Assembly (NCBI RefSeq): GCF_001870675.1
Contig: NZ_MEHT01000007.1
Coordinates: forward strand, 62,001 to 126,000
Length of the DNA stretch: 64,000 nt
Source of the DNA: Roseinatronobacter thiooxidans
GTDB taxonomy: Bacteria; Pseudomonadota; Alphaproteobacteria; Rhodobacterales; Rhodobacteraceae
Reading direction: 5' to 3'
Part shown: positions 25,398 to 33,968 of the stretch, piece after piece
Numbering within the stretch: position 1 is the first letter of the stretch
How the letters are laid out: the number at the start of each line of letters is the position of its first letter
Translations under genes and position numbers: made by a program
The notes under the pieces: model-generated
Databases searched by the model: none
What the model was told of the DNA's origin: nothing
What the model saw: the letters and a program-made list of their open reading frames with translations, nothing else

Positions 25398-26026
25398 ATC
25401 CGCACCTCGACCACAGGCACTTTGGGCAATTCACCCGCCTTGAAGCTGGCAACCGAAATCTGGATCAGGTCTGTGTCAAACCGCACCGGCACGTCAAATT
25501 CAAACCCCGCCTGCACTTCGGCGCCTGCATCGGGGGGGCGGTTAAAGGTGATCTGGCCCGATGCCGCATCAACCGTGTAATCCACCCCCAGCGTCAGTTC
25601 ATCGCGCCCGATGGCCGCCAGCACCGACCCCGCGACAGGTTTTGCAACCTCGCGCCAAAAGGTTTGCGCGCCAGAACTGTAGGCCTTGCGCAACTGAAAC
25701 ACGCGCGTGCTGCCATCGCCCACCCCCAAAAGCTGGTCATAGGCTGTAACAGGCTTGGACGCGGGCGCAGAGCGGTAATCGCCCCAATCCTTCCAGCGAA
25801 ACGCATGCAGCATGCCTTGGCGCGCTTCAAAAAACGCGACCAGCGCTTCCAGATCATCCAGCGCGCGCAGGCCCATGCCTGCATCATAGCGCCTGCGCGA
25901 TGCCGCCCATGGGGTGTTGCGTTCCTCATGCCCGTTGGCAAGCTCGACAATTTCGGTGCGCCGCTCTGGCCCGCCCAAAGCGCCAAAACTCAGATTGGCG
26001 GGAAAGCGGATATCGTGAAAGGCCAT
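25394..26026 (-). CDS. GTA orfg12: distal tail protein (DUF2460)
   Basis: 210 residues. MAFHDIRFPANLSFGALGGPERRTEIVELANGHEERN-type start, split here as FHDIRFPANLSFGA and ELANGHEERN, is the DUF2460 signature, followed by DDLEALVAFFEARQG. The family forms the distal tail ring joining tube to hub. It lies 14 bases after the tape-measure gene and overlaps orfg13 by four bases. Confidence 0.94.
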   Translation of the reverse strand: MAFHDIRFPANLSFGALGGPERRTEIVELANGHEERNTPWAASRRRYDAGMGLRALDDLEALVAFFEARQGMLHAFRWKDWGDYRSAPASKPVTAYDQLLGVGDGSTRVFQLRKAYSSGAQTFWREVAKPVAGSVLAAIGRDELTLGVDYTVDAASGQITFNRPPDAGAEVQAGFEFDVPVRFDTDLIQISVASFKAGELPKVPVVEVRI

Positions 26027-26040
26027 GTCCTACCCCTATG

Positions 26041-26652
26041 TCAGCGATTGCGGTTGCCCTGCGCCAGAAGCCGGCCCATCTGCGCCGCGATCTGGGTTTG
26101 AGAGCGTTGAAAGCCCGCCACATCGGGCGTCTGGATGTTGAAGGTCACATTCACCGCCTGCCCCCCGCCCGCCGCGCGCACGCCCAAACGCCCGTCAGGG
26201 CCGCGGGACAGTGGCATAATCGCCTCTGGTCCCGCCTCGCCCATCAGGCCCATGCCGCCGCGCATGGGGAATGCTGTGGCCTGAGAGATGACACCGCCCT
26301 TGGCAAAGGGCATGACCCGCCCCATCGCCCCTGTCACCCCTTGCGCCAAAAGGCTGCCAAAGGCGTTTTGCACAGGTTTCATCGCGGTGTTATAGACGCT
26401 GCTGACCATCGTTTGCGCAATGCCGCGCAAGGCATCTTGCAGGCGCATGCCGTCAAAAATCACGCCGTCAAAGGCCCGCCGCAACCCGCTTGAGAAGCTG
26501 CGCGACAGGCTGTCCACCTCGCGCGCCGTGAATGTCAGGTTGCGCCCCAGCCCCGCCAGTTCGCTGTCAAATTCCGCCACCAAACCTGTGGTCTGGCCAA
26601 GGCGGTGTTCCAGCGCGGAAATCTGCGCCTCAAGATCGCTCAGATTGGTCAT
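26041..26652 (-). CDS. GTA orfg11: tape-measure protein
   Basis: 203 residues, very short for a tape measure, as expected for the short GTA tail. The N-terminal third is a predicted coiled coil (LEAQISALEHRLG). The middle (ALRGIAQTMVSSVYNTA, FAKGGVISQATAFPM, GEAGPEAIMPLSRGPDGRLGV) matches the lambda-type tape-measure C-terminal domain. It sets tail length and is released during DNA injection. Start overlaps the stop of orfg10.1 by four bases. Confidence 0.93.
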   Translation of the reverse strand: MTNLSDLEAQISALEHRLGQTTGLVAEFDSELAGLGRNLTFTAREVDSLSRSFSSGLRRAFDGVIFDGMRLQDALRGIAQTMVSSVYNTAMKPVQNAFGSLLAQGVTGAMGRVMPFAKGGVISQATAFPMRGGMGLMGEAGPEAIMPLSRGPDGRLGVRAAGGGQAVNVTFNIQTPDVAGFQRSQTQIAAQMGRLLAQGNRNR

Positions 26653-26849
26653 TGTCTTTTGCCTTTCACAATGTCGGGGTAGCGCGCGGACAACGCATCC
26701 AGCCGCGCGCGGGTCAGGGGGCCGGGCGCGCCGTCCAGCCCGGCCATGATCATCAGTTCCGCAGGGGTCAGCGCCCAGAAATCGCGCGGGTGCAGGCGCA
26801 AATCGCGCAGGCCAAGGCGCATCAGCGCGCGCCAGTCAAACGCAGTCAT
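26649..26849 (-). CDS. GTA orfg10.1: small tail-assembly chaperone-type protein
   Basis: 66 residues. It reads FDWRALMRLGLRDLRLHP and FWALTPAELMIMAG, the pattern of the rcc01693-type tail-assembly protein. Together with orfg10 it occupies the place of the G/GT chaperone pair of lambda-like phages, upstream of the tape measure. ATGA overlaps link it to both neighbours. Confidence 0.9.
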   Translation of the reverse strand: MTAFDWRALMRLGLRDLRLHPRDFWALTPAELMIMAGLDGAPGPLTRARLDALSARYPDIVKGKRQ

Positions 26850-27160
26850 GACGGCGGGGTGAAGGCGCGCGCCAGCAGTTCTGCCGCAACCCGCGCCGCA
26901 CCATGAATGCCGCCCGCAATATCGGCGCGCGTCAGATCAGCCGCCTCGCCCCGCCAGCCGCCGCCGCGCAGCCCCGCCACGATCAGCGCCAGCACATCGC
27001 GCGACGAAAAGCGCCCCTGCTCGAACCGTTCGACCAGCGCCAGAAGCGTATCCTCGCCCATCGCCGCTTCCAACTCGGCCAGCGCGCCAAGGGTCAGGCG
27101 CAAGGTATGGGGCTGGCCATCGATCAGCAGCGTGACTTCGCCTGCGTAAGGATTGCCCAT
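26846..27160 (-). CDS. GTA orfg10: tail-assembly protein (GTA-specific family)
   Basis: 104 residues. NPYAGEVTLLIDGQPHTLRLTLGALAELEAAMGED is the start of the GTA 'gene transfer agent family protein' of this position (given in parts: GEVTLLIDGQPHTLRLTLGA; LAELEAAMGED). It lies between the tail-tube gene and orfg10.1 and probably helps load tail-tube subunits on the tape measure. Confidence 0.92.
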   Translation of the reverse strand: MGNPYAGEVTLLIDGQPHTLRLTLGALAELEAAMGEDTLLALVERFEQGRFSSRDVLALIVAGLRGGGWRGEAADLTRADIAGGIHGAARVAAELLARAFTPPS

Positions 27161-27164
27161 GCGC

Positions 27165-27578
27165 TTAATCCGCCACGAAACTCAGCTGCCCCGCCGAGGC
27201 GAGCGATAACTCGAACGTTGCCTCGCCATTATGGCTGCCAGCGTAATCAAGGCCGGTAATCATGAACGGCCCTTCGACAATGCCGAAATCGGGGATGATG
27301 ATCTGGAAATCCGGCGTCTCTCCGTTGAAGAAAATCGCGCGCGCGCGTTCATCCGTGCCCGCATCGCGGAACACGCCAGCGCCGGAAATAGCGGCAGATT
27401 TCACCCCCGCACCGCCCAGCAATTCGCGCCACCCCCCCGCTGATGACAGCGAGGTGACCTCGACCGATTCCGCGTTGAAACTGACCCGCGTGGCGCGCAG
27501 GCCCGCCACCGTTTCAAACTGCCCGTCACCTGTCATATCGACCTTTACCAGCAAATCCTTGCCATTCTGTGCACCCAT
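27165..27578 (-). CDS. GTA orfg9: major tail-tube protein
   Basis: 137 residues with the TP901-1-type major tail pattern: NGKDLLVKVD, LRATRVSFNAESVEVTSL, GWRELLGGAGVKSAAISGAG, and FQIIIPDFGIVEGPF. It forms the hexameric rings of the tail tube. The ribosome site GAGGAGGG upstream of the ATG is one of the strongest in the cluster, fitting high copy number. Confidence 0.94.
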   Translation of the reverse strand: MGAQNGKDLLVKVDMTGDGQFETVAGLRATRVSFNAESVEVTSLSSAGGWRELLGGAGVKSAAISGAGVFRDAGTDERARAIFFNGETPDFQIIIPDFGIVEGPFMITGLDYAGSHNGEATFELSLASAGQLSFVAD

Positions 27579-27604
27579 GGGGCCACCCTCCTCAAAGTTG
27601 AAAA

Positions 27605-28015
27605 TCAGTCATCCTCGACGCGCGCGCGAAAGCGCAGGTCAATGCGGCGGGTCTGGTCGCCCTCCAGCTTGCGGGCCTCGGCGCGGTCGAACCACAGCGC
27701 CACCAGACGGCCCCGCGACAGGGTCAGCGCCGGTGCCTCCAGCACCTCGCAAATCCGCGCGGCCACCTGTTTGGCGGCCAGAAAGCCGCTGGCATTGCTC
27801 AGCACCGAAATGCTCAGCCGGTGTTCGGCCCCGTGGCCTGTGGTGTCCGAGCGGTCAAAGACCTGCTCGACCCCGATCAGCGCATAGGTTGCAGGCGGGG
27901 TTGCGGGTGGGATCGCGTCATAAATTGCGCCCCCCAGCAGCGCAGACAGCGCAGCATCTGCCGCCAGCGCCTGAAAAATCGCGGTTTGCAGCGCAGGTGC
28001 AAGGACATAGCTCAT
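27605..28015 (-). CDS. GTA orfg8: tail terminator/connector protein (DUF3168)
   Basis: 136 residues. ALQTAIFQALAADAAL and GAIYDAIPP with VLSNASGFLAAKQVAARI are DUF3168 hallmarks. The family caps the tail tube where it meets the head. Coupled to orfg7 by an ATGA overlap. Confidence 0.93.
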   Translation of the reverse strand: MSYVLAPALQTAIFQALAADAALSALLGGAIYDAIPPATPPATYALIGVEQVFDRSDTTGHGAEHRLSISVLSNASGFLAAKQVAARICEVLEAPALTLSRGRLVALWFDRAEARKLEGDQTRRIDLRFRARVEDD

Positions 28016-28353
28016 GCCGGAAGCTCCTCTTGGGCGGTGCAGATCAGGTAGCGGCCCTGCGCATCGGCCTCGGCCACTGCCAGAATGCGGAAAACCCGCG
28101 CCCCTTCGGTAAAGCGCTGGTCAGGGCGGGGGCGACGGTCAGTGCCATGCGGGGCGCCGCGCACCAGAATGCGCAGCCGCACCTCGCCCAAGGGGCCAAG
28201 GCTGGCAAACCGCTCGCGCCCTGCCCCTGCACGAATTTCGGCCCAAACCGTGCCAAGTGCGTGCCATTGCGTGACAAACCCGCCTGCCCCATCGGGGGCG
28301 GTGACAGGCGTTTCCAGCACCAGCGCGCGCGTCAGATTGGGCGCGGCCTTCAT
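28012..28353 (-). CDS. GTA orfg7: head-tail adaptor (head closure) protein
   Basis: 113 residues. LETPVTAPDGAGGFVTQWHALGTVWAEI, in the parts LETPVTAPDGAGGF and WHALGTVWAEI, follows the phage head-tail joining family (PF05521). It seals the portal after DNA packaging. ATGA overlaps with orfg6 and orfg8. Confidence 0.93.
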   Translation of the reverse strand: MKAAPNLTRALVLETPVTAPDGAGGFVTQWHALGTVWAEIRAGAGRERFASLGPLGEVRLRILVRGAPHGTDRRPRPDQRFTEGARVFRILAVAEADAQGRYLICTAQEELPA

Positions 28354-28937
28354 GCCCGCCCCCCAAGGCGCAGATCGCGCCAGCGTTCCAGTAGGGCGGC
28401 CACACCAAAACCCATCTCGGGGCTGCCGCCCGCCTCGCGCCCCTCATAGGATTGCGCGGCCAGCAACAGCACGGCTTGGCGCAGATCGGCGGGAATGTCC
28501 GACCACTGCGCGCCAAAGCCTGCGGAAAACGCAATCACCACCGCGCCGCCAGATGGAATCGTGGGCAATGCACTGCCTGCCGCTTCCAGCCGTGGACGCC
28601 AGCCATCGGCATCCAGCCGGTAGCGCGCGGGGTCAACCAGCCCCTCGGCCCCGCCAGCATCAAGCAGCGTGACACTGTCTATCGCGGCCACAGGGGCAAG
28701 GGGCAAGGGCTGTCCACAGCTGTCGCGCCAGCGCGACAGGCGCAGGCTATAGCCCCGCAGGAACAAGGCCCGCGCCACGCGCCCCTCGACCACGGCAATG
28801 GCCGCGCGCAGATATTGCTCTAGCAGCGCGTCTTGCGTGGCCTCATCGGCAAAGCCCGAGGACAGGCGCAGATGCGCGCGCAACTCGGCCAGCGGCAGGG
28901 CCGCCGCAGGAATGGGGGTGATCTCGGTCAGGGTCAT
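28350..28937 (-). CDS. GTA orfg6: head-tail connector (adaptor) protein
   Basis: 195 residues from the ATG at 28937, which has GAGG upstream. ELRAHLRLSSGFADEATQDAL and LEQYLRAAIAVVEGR give the helical HK97 gp6-like connector start. The middle PLPLAPVAAIDSV and the C-terminal IPADLRQAVLLLAAQSYEGRE are typical. It follows a 150-base gap after the capsid gene that is full of inverted repeats. Confidence 0.93.
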   Translation of the reverse strand: MTLTEITPIPAAALPLAELRAHLRLSSGFADEATQDALLEQYLRAAIAVVEGRVARALFLRGYSLRLSRWRDSCGQPLPLAPVAAIDSVTLLDAGGAEGLVDPARYRLDADGWRPRLEAAGSALPTIPSGGAVVIAFSAGFGAQWSDIPADLRQAVLLLAAQSYEGREAGGSPEMGFGVAALLERWRDLRLGGRA

Positions 28938-28966
28938 ATCAACCTCGCGCAGATGTTCAGGAATTT

Positions 28967-29076
28967 GGGTGCCCCGCCACGCCCGGCCCGCTTGTGCGGG
29001 GCTAGGGGGCAAGACCAGTCAGGCCGGGCCATGTTGCAGCGGGGCACCCGCCCTGCCCCGCGCAACCGCACAGGGC
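28967..29076. repeat. Nested inverted repeats between capsid and orfg6
   Basis: Outer arms GGGTGCCCCGC (28967-28977) and GCGGGGCACCC (29039-29049) pair perfectly over 11 bp. An inner pair GCCCGGCC/GGCCGGGC (28981-28988, 29022-29029) nests inside, and a third stem GCCCTG/CAGGGC (29050-29055, 29071-29076) lies beside it. On the minus strand this follows the capsid stop at 29088. Confidence 0.7.
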
Positions 29077-29087
29077 AGGAATCACCA

Positions 29088-30317
29088 TCAGCTGGTGCCG
29101 AATTTCAGCAGTTTGATCGCCTTGAAATCCGACACATCCCCGCCCACGCGCTTGGTGGCATAGAACAGGACATGGGGTTTGGCGCTGAACGGGTCGCGCA
29201 GCACGCGCATATCGGGGCGTTCGGCAATGGTGTAGCCGCTGGCAAAATCGCCAAAGGCAATCGCCGTGCTGTCGGGCGCGATATCGGGCATATCTTCGGC
29301 CACAAGCACCGGATAGCCCATCAGGCGCGCAGGCTCGCCCGCCGCCAGCCCGTCCGACCACAGGAAACGGCCATCGGCATCTTTCATCTTGCGCACCGCG
29401 CCTGCGGTTTTGGAATTCATCACAAACACTGCATTCGCGCGGTAGGTCGCGCCCAGCGCATAGACCAGATCCACAATCGCGTCAGACGCATTGGCGCTGG
29501 CAAAATCGCCCTGCGCCCCTGTGGCGATATAGCCCAGATGGCCCCATTCCCACAGCTCATCCTCGATCAGGTCATGGGTCAGAAACCCGCGCGGCTTGTC
29601 CAGACCATCGCCATGGATGAACGCCGCCGCCTCTGCCCGCGCGAATTTGGACGCGATGCGGTTGGCCAGCCACCCTTCCACATCGAACGCGCTGTCATCC
29701 AGCAGGCGCTGGCTGGCCTTTGGCATGGCGGCCAATTCGTGCAGCCGGATCGGAATACGGTCAATGGTGGGGCTGTCAGAGGGGGCAACACTGCCCTGCT
29801 CTGTGGCCCACCCAGAGGACACATCGGTATGATCCACCAGCACATCAAAGGATGTCGCCTCGACCGTGACCACACTGGCAATCGCGCGGATAGACGCGGT
29901 CGCATGCAGCACGCCCCGAATGACAGATGCGGTTTCAGGGTCCACCAGATAGCCCCCTTCGGCGGCCATTTGCGTGTTCAGGCCCTTGGCCTCCAACTCC
30001 AGCCCGCGCAGCGGGCTGTCATCGCCCGAGCGCAGATAGGCGTCAAATGCCTTGTGATGCAGGGTGGCACCTGCCTCGGCGCGGCTTAATGTCGGGCGGG
30101 TGGTGGACAGGGCAGTCTTGCGATCCAGCATGGTCAGTCGCTCTTCATGTTGTGAAAATTTCTGGGTGATTTCGGCCTGAAAGGCGTCGAATTCTTGGGA
30201 AAAGCCGTGCATCGCGGCTTTCAGTTCAATCTCGGGGGCCAAAACGGGGGCCAGATCAGGGGCCATGGGCGCAGCCGCGCCGCTCTGGCCCGCTGCGACA
30301 GGCGCGGGTCGGGTCAT
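29088..30317 (-). CDS. GTA orfg5: HK97-type major capsid protein
   Basis: 409 residues. The N-terminal delta domain (about 1-105) is helical and charged (HGFSQEFDAFQAEITQKF) and is normally removed by the orfg4 protease. The mature part shows the HK97 fold landmarks GLNTQMAAEGGYLVDPE, FDVLVDHTDVSSGW, and AAAFIHGDG with GFLTH. AGGAG lies 7 bases before the ATG. It is the most abundant particle protein and is followed by the nested hairpins. Confidence 0.95.
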   Translation of the reverse strand: MTRPAPVAAGQSGAAAPMAPDLAPVLAPEIELKAAMHGFSQEFDAFQAEITQKFSQHEERLTMLDRKTALSTTRPTLSRAEAGATLHHKAFDAYLRSGDDSPLRGLELEAKGLNTQMAAEGGYLVDPETASVIRGVLHATASIRAIASVVTVEATSFDVLVDHTDVSSGWATEQGSVAPSDSPTIDRIPIRLHELAAMPKASQRLLDDSAFDVEGWLANRIASKFARAEAAAFIHGDGLDKPRGFLTHDLIEDELWEWGHLGYIATGAQGDFASANASDAIVDLVYALGATYRANAVFVMNSKTAGAVRKMKDADGRFLWSDGLAAGEPARLMGYPVLVAEDMPDIAPDSTAIAFGDFASGYTIAERPDMRVLRDPFSAKPHVLFYATKRVGGDVSDFKAIKLLKFGTS

Positions 30318-30408
30318 GTCAATCTCCTGCTTGGGGTGGGTAAAGGGTGATCAGGGGCAGGTTAGTCGGTTCTGCCCAAGATCCGGTGAATACAGCGCAC
30401 GCTGGCGC

Positions 30409-30939
30409 TTACAGGCGCGCAACATGCGCGCGCGCGGCCCGCAATTGCGCGGTCATCGCGCCCAGATCGCGCAGAATGTCGGATTTGCGGGTGATGCGCG
30501 CCTCGGCCTGCATGGGGAATGTCACCAGACTGACCTCCCACAACTCCAGCTCGATCAGCTTGCGCCCGCCCCCCGGCACGGCTTCGGCGCGCAGGGTGCG
30601 GTAGCCGATGGACAGCCCGTCCACCGCCCCCGCCTGAAGCAGCGCGCGCGCCTCGCGCGCCCGCGCCACATCGGGCAGCAAACGGCCCGCCACGCGCAGC
30701 CCGTGCCCGTCTTCCGCCACCTCATCCCAGATGCCGATGGGTTGCGCGGGGTCATGCTGCCACAGCATGCGCACCTTGTCGCCGCGCGCGGCCATCCGCG
30801 CCAGCGCGCCCGCATAGGCCCCGGGCAGGACCGTGTCGCCGCCCTTGTCACGCGCGCCAAAGACGCTGGCATATCCCGCAATCCGGTGCCCCTCCAGCAG
30901 GGCCAGTTCGGCTTGTGGCGGGCTGAATTTGTATTCCAT
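30409..30939 (-). CDS. GTA orfg4: HK97-type prohead protease
   Basis: 176 residues. IAGYASVFGARDKGGD and LPGAYAGAL with MLWQHDPAQPIG (catalytic His) and VDGLSIGYRT (catalytic Ser) are the motifs of the prohead serine protease. It trims the capsid delta domain during head maturation. AAGGA lies just upstream of the ATG. Confidence 0.94.
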   Translation of the reverse strand: MEYKFSPPQAELALLEGHRIAGYASVFGARDKGGDTVLPGAYAGALARMAARGDKVRMLWQHDPAQPIGIWDEVAEDGHGLRVAGRLLPDVARAREARALLQAGAVDGLSIGYRTLRAEAVPGGGRKLIELELWEVSLVTFPMQAEARITRKSDILRDLGAMTAQLRAARAHVARL

Positions 30940-30951
30940 GCAATTTTCCTT

Positions 30952-31194
30952 TCACTGCAAGGCACTGGCCAGCGCCAGCGCGCCATGTGACAGCACCCCT
31001 GCGACCACGCCGAACACCGCCAGCCACAGCCGCTTTTCCAACCGCTCGACCGCTGTTTCCAGCCGCATCATGCGAAATTCCAGCGCTTCCTTGCGCGCCT
31101 CGAACACGCGTTCCTGCGCATCAATCCGCGCCTGTGCGGCCTCGAAACTGTCATACAGGTAGCGCGAGCCGCCCACGGCCCTGCGCGCGCTCAT
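30952..31194 (-). CDS. GTA orfg3.5: small head-formation membrane-type protein
   Basis: 80 residues. A charged helix (FEAAQARIDAQERVFEARKE, coiled-coil-like) precedes a C-terminal transmembrane segment (LWLAVFGVVAGVLSHGALALA). This is the rcc01685-type gene between portal and protease, needed for head formation in the model GTA. ATG overlaps the portal stop by ATGA, which fixes the start. Confidence 0.9.
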   Translation of the reverse strand: MSARRAVGGSRYLYDSFEAAQARIDAQERVFEARKEALEFRMMRLETAVERLEKRLWLAVFGVVAGVLSHGALALASALQ

Positions 31195-32405
31195 GCGCCC
31201 TCGACATGGGGCGGCAGGCCCAGAAGGGCGCGTTTCTCGGCATCGGTCAGGAAACTGGCCTCGCCGACGCGCCGCCATTGCTGTTCACGCTCCACCGCCA
31301 ATGCGGGCACCTGGTCCAGATCGGGTTTCAACTCCACCGCGCCGGGAATGAAGCCTGACAGCCAATGCGCCACACTTGCCGTCACCCGCAGTGCCATTGG
31401 CAAAACAGTCAGGCGGTAAAAACCGCGATTGGCCTCCTGGTAATTGGCATAGGTCGCGTCCCCCGGAATGCCCAGCAGCATGGGCGGCACCCCGAAGGCC
31501 GTGGCAATCTCGCGCGCGGCCGCTTCCTTGGTTTTCTGGAATTCCATGTCAGAGGGGGAAAAGCCCATGGGCTTCCAGTCCAGCCCCCCTTCCAGCAGCA
31601 TCGGGCGGCCTGCATTGCGCGCACCTGTGTGATGCGCTTCCATCTCGGCTTGCAGCCGCTCGAACTGCTCGGTGCTCATGCTGCCCTGCCCCCCCTCGCC
31701 GCGATAGACAATCGCACCAGAGGGGCGCGCGGCATTGTCCAGCAGCGCCTTCGACCAGTGGGACGCGGCATTATGCACATCCACCGCGCGGCGCGCGGCC
31801 TCCAGCGGCGACAGGCCGTAATGGTCGTCTTGCGGGTGAAAGCTGCGGATATGGCAGATCGGGGCCGCGCCCTCGCGCATGTGAAAGCGGTGCTTTGCCG
31901 CGCCCACACTATAGTCATAGGCCACAGGCCAGCCATCGGCGCCGGGCACCACCCGCATCCGGTCAGAGCGCAGCACATGCAATTCGCGCACCATTCCACC
32001 TGCATCCTGCACCGCTTCCAGATAGGCATTGCCCGACAGCAACAACTGCGCATACAGCGCCTCGAAAAACTCGGCCCGCCCCTGTGCGGGGTTGGGACGG
32101 GTGACCAGCTCCAACACCGGATGCGCCTCATAGCGGCGTTCGCAATCTTGCAAGATCAGGGGCAGCGCGCTCGCGGCCTCGGAAATCAGCCGCACCGCCC
32201 GAAACCCGACCGGATTGCCCAGAAACCCGGCACGGGCCAGCGACACCTCGTCGCGCGCATGCCACGCCGCCCCTGCCACACCATAGGCGGCAGCCTTGCC
32301 GGTAATCCGCCCCGCTGTCAGCGGCCCGACAGCCGAGGCTTTTGCCGCGCTCTCGCGCAGTATCGCCTGTTCCGGAGGGCTTGCCTTGCGCAGAAATTCA
32401 AACAT
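31191..32405 (-). CDS. GTA orfg3: portal protein (HK97 family)
   Basis: 404 residues. NPVGFRAVRLISEAASALPL, PNPAQGRAEFFEALYAQLLL with GNAYLEAV, and ATAFGVPPMLLGIPGDATYANYQEA form the standard SPP1/HK97 portal pattern (quoted in parts). It forms the dodecameric ring through which DNA enters and leaves. The terminase gene lies upstream across a gap holding a terminator-like repeat. Confidence 0.95.
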   Translation of the reverse strand: MFEFLRKASPPEQAILRESAAKASAVGPLTAGRITGKAAAYGVAGAAWHARDEVSLARAGFLGNPVGFRAVRLISEAASALPLILQDCERRYEAHPVLELVTRPNPAQGRAEFFEALYAQLLLSGNAYLEAVQDAGGMVRELHVLRSDRMRVVPGADGWPVAYDYSVGAAKHRFHMREGAAPICHIRSFHPQDDHYGLSPLEAARRAVDVHNAASHWSKALLDNAARPSGAIVYRGEGGQGSMSTEQFERLQAEMEAHHTGARNAGRPMLLEGGLDWKPMGFSPSDMEFQKTKEAAAREIATAFGVPPMLLGIPGDATYANYQEANRGFYRLTVLPMALRVTASVAHWLSGFIPGAVELKPDLDQVPALAVEREQQWRRVGEASFLTDAEKRALLGLPPHVEGA

Positions 32406-32429
32406 GAAAAACTCTCTCCATCACTGCCC

Positions 32430-32500
32430 CTTTCATCCTTGGAAAAATATCCTCGGGGGGTGCGGGGGGCAGACAGCCCCCCGCCTGTTTCAGATGTTCA
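32430..32500 (-). repeat. Terminator-like repeat inside the GTA operon (copy 3)
   Basis: On the minus strand: GCGGGGGGC/GCCCCCCGC hairpin, then CCCCGAGGATATTTTTCC and AAGGATGAAAGGGG. This is the same order as the repeats at 3783-3867 and 15157-15211. It lies between terL and the portal gene and could lower expression of one part of the operon relative to the other. Confidence 0.6.
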
Positions 32501-32546
32501 CGCCATCTCGCCCTTAGCCTAGCCAAAACCTGTAAAAACACTGCTA

Positions 32547-33968
32547 TCACAGCGTACGCACCATCGGGCGCGACCAGTTGGCGGCGGGGCCAAGGATCAG
32601 GTCCTGCACTGCCCAGACCAGCGCATCCACGCGGTCGGGGCTGCCTGTGCCGCGGTAGCCCTGCGCGGTCATCTGCATCATCTGGTCTTCCAGCGCGCCC
32701 AAGCGGTCCGCATGCGCGACCCGCCCCTGTTCATAAAGCGCCGCCACAGGCTCTGCCCGCGCGGCCTTGCCGCGCGCGGCATGCACAGCGCGGTAGGGCA
32801 CCAGCGGGTCAATCTGGCGCAGCACTTCGGCCACCAGATCGCCGCCCTGATTGACCTCGGCCACGATCCGGTCGGCCCCGTGGCGCGCGCGCGCCTCCAG
32901 TGCGGCGCGCGCCCATGCGCTGGGAGAGGCGGCGCGCAGGCTGGCATCTTCCAGCACATAGGCGCGCCACTCCTGCGGCGGGCCTTCGGTTACGGCCCCC
33001 ACAACCACGATCCCGCACAGGTCCGATCTGGCGCCCGAACTGACCGCAGGGTCGACCGCGACCACCACGCGCGACAGCGTGGGCACCTCGGCCACCCGCG
33101 CGCGTTCCAGCAAGGCCATCGGCCAAAGCGTGCCTTCGGTATCTTCCACCAAGACCCCATCCAGTTCCTGCCGCTCCAGATATGATCCGCGATAGCGCGC
33201 ACGGATTTCTTCCAGAAAGGACGGGGCCAGCCATGCGCGGTTGGCCTCGGTCGCGGCATGGGTCATGACGGTCGAGGGGGCGCGCAGGATGGATTTCAGC
33301 GTGGATTGCGCGCGCGGGGTGGTGGTGATCAACTGGCGCGGATGCGCGCCCAGACGCAGCGCGAATTGCAGCATGTCCCAAGCCTCGGCGGCTTTGGGCC
33401 ATTTCGCCAGCTCGTCGCACCATGCCGCGTCGAATTGCGGGCCGCGCAGCGCTTCCGGGTCCGAGGCCGAGAAGCATTGCGCAATCGCGCCATTGGGCCA
33501 GACAAGGCGGCGCTTGGTCGCTTCCCATTGCGGCAGGCGGTCAGGGGGCGAGCAGGCCAGAATGCCACTGTCGCCAAACACCATCACATCGCGCGCCTGA
33601 TCATAGGTTTCAGCCACCAGCGCCACGCGGCGCGCGGCCCCTGCATCATGGGGCCGCGCCCCTTCGACCTGTGCGCGCACCCATTCCGCGCCCGCGCGCG
33701 TCTTGCCCGCCCCGCGCCCGCCCAGACAGACCCAACTGCGCCATGCCCCTTCGGGGGGCAATTGGTGGGGGGCGGCCCAGAATTCAAACAGCCATGGCAA
33801 TGCGGCCAATGCGCTGTCACTCAGAGTGTCGAGGAATTCCGTCACCGTCCCGGGCGGCGCGGAGGCAAGAAATTCGGCGGGTGATTTCCTCTCTTGCGGC
33901 GCAGAGGTCAAGGACGGTGCCGCTGGCGGCGTCAACACCTTTGAGTTTCTGTAACTGGGCACGTTCAT
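32547..33968 (-). CDS. GTA orfg2: large terminase (packaging ATPase/nuclease)
   Basis: 473 residues from the ATG at 33968 (GGAGA 9 bases upstream). Walker A GGRGAGKT (about residue 84), Walker B FDAAWCDELAKW, and C-terminal nuclease acids (VVAVDPAVSSG, DRIVAEVNQGGD, DRVDALVWA) are all present. It cuts and packages host DNA in head-sized lengths. The first 50 residues overlap the end of orfg1 in another frame by about 150 bases, so the true start may be further in; the conserved part begins near residue 35. Confidence 0.94.
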   Translation of the reverse strand: MNVPSYRNSKVLTPPAAPSLTSAPQERKSPAEFLASAPPGTVTEFLDTLSDSALAALPWLFEFWAAPHQLPPEGAWRSWVCLGGRGAGKTRAGAEWVRAQVEGARPHDAGAARRVALVAETYDQARDVMVFGDSGILACSPPDRLPQWEATKRRLVWPNGAIAQCFSASDPEALRGPQFDAAWCDELAKWPKAAEAWDMLQFALRLGAHPRQLITTTPRAQSTLKSILRAPSTVMTHAATEANRAWLAPSFLEEIRARYRGSYLERQELDGVLVEDTEGTLWPMALLERARVAEVPTLSRVVVAVDPAVSSGARSDLCGIVVVGAVTEGPPQEWRAYVLEDASLRAASPSAWARAALEARARHGADRIVAEVNQGGDLVAEVLRQIDPLVPYRAVHAARGKAARAEPVAALYEQGRVAHADRLGALEDQMMQMTAQGYRGTGSPDRVDALVWAVQDLILGPAANWSRPMVRTL

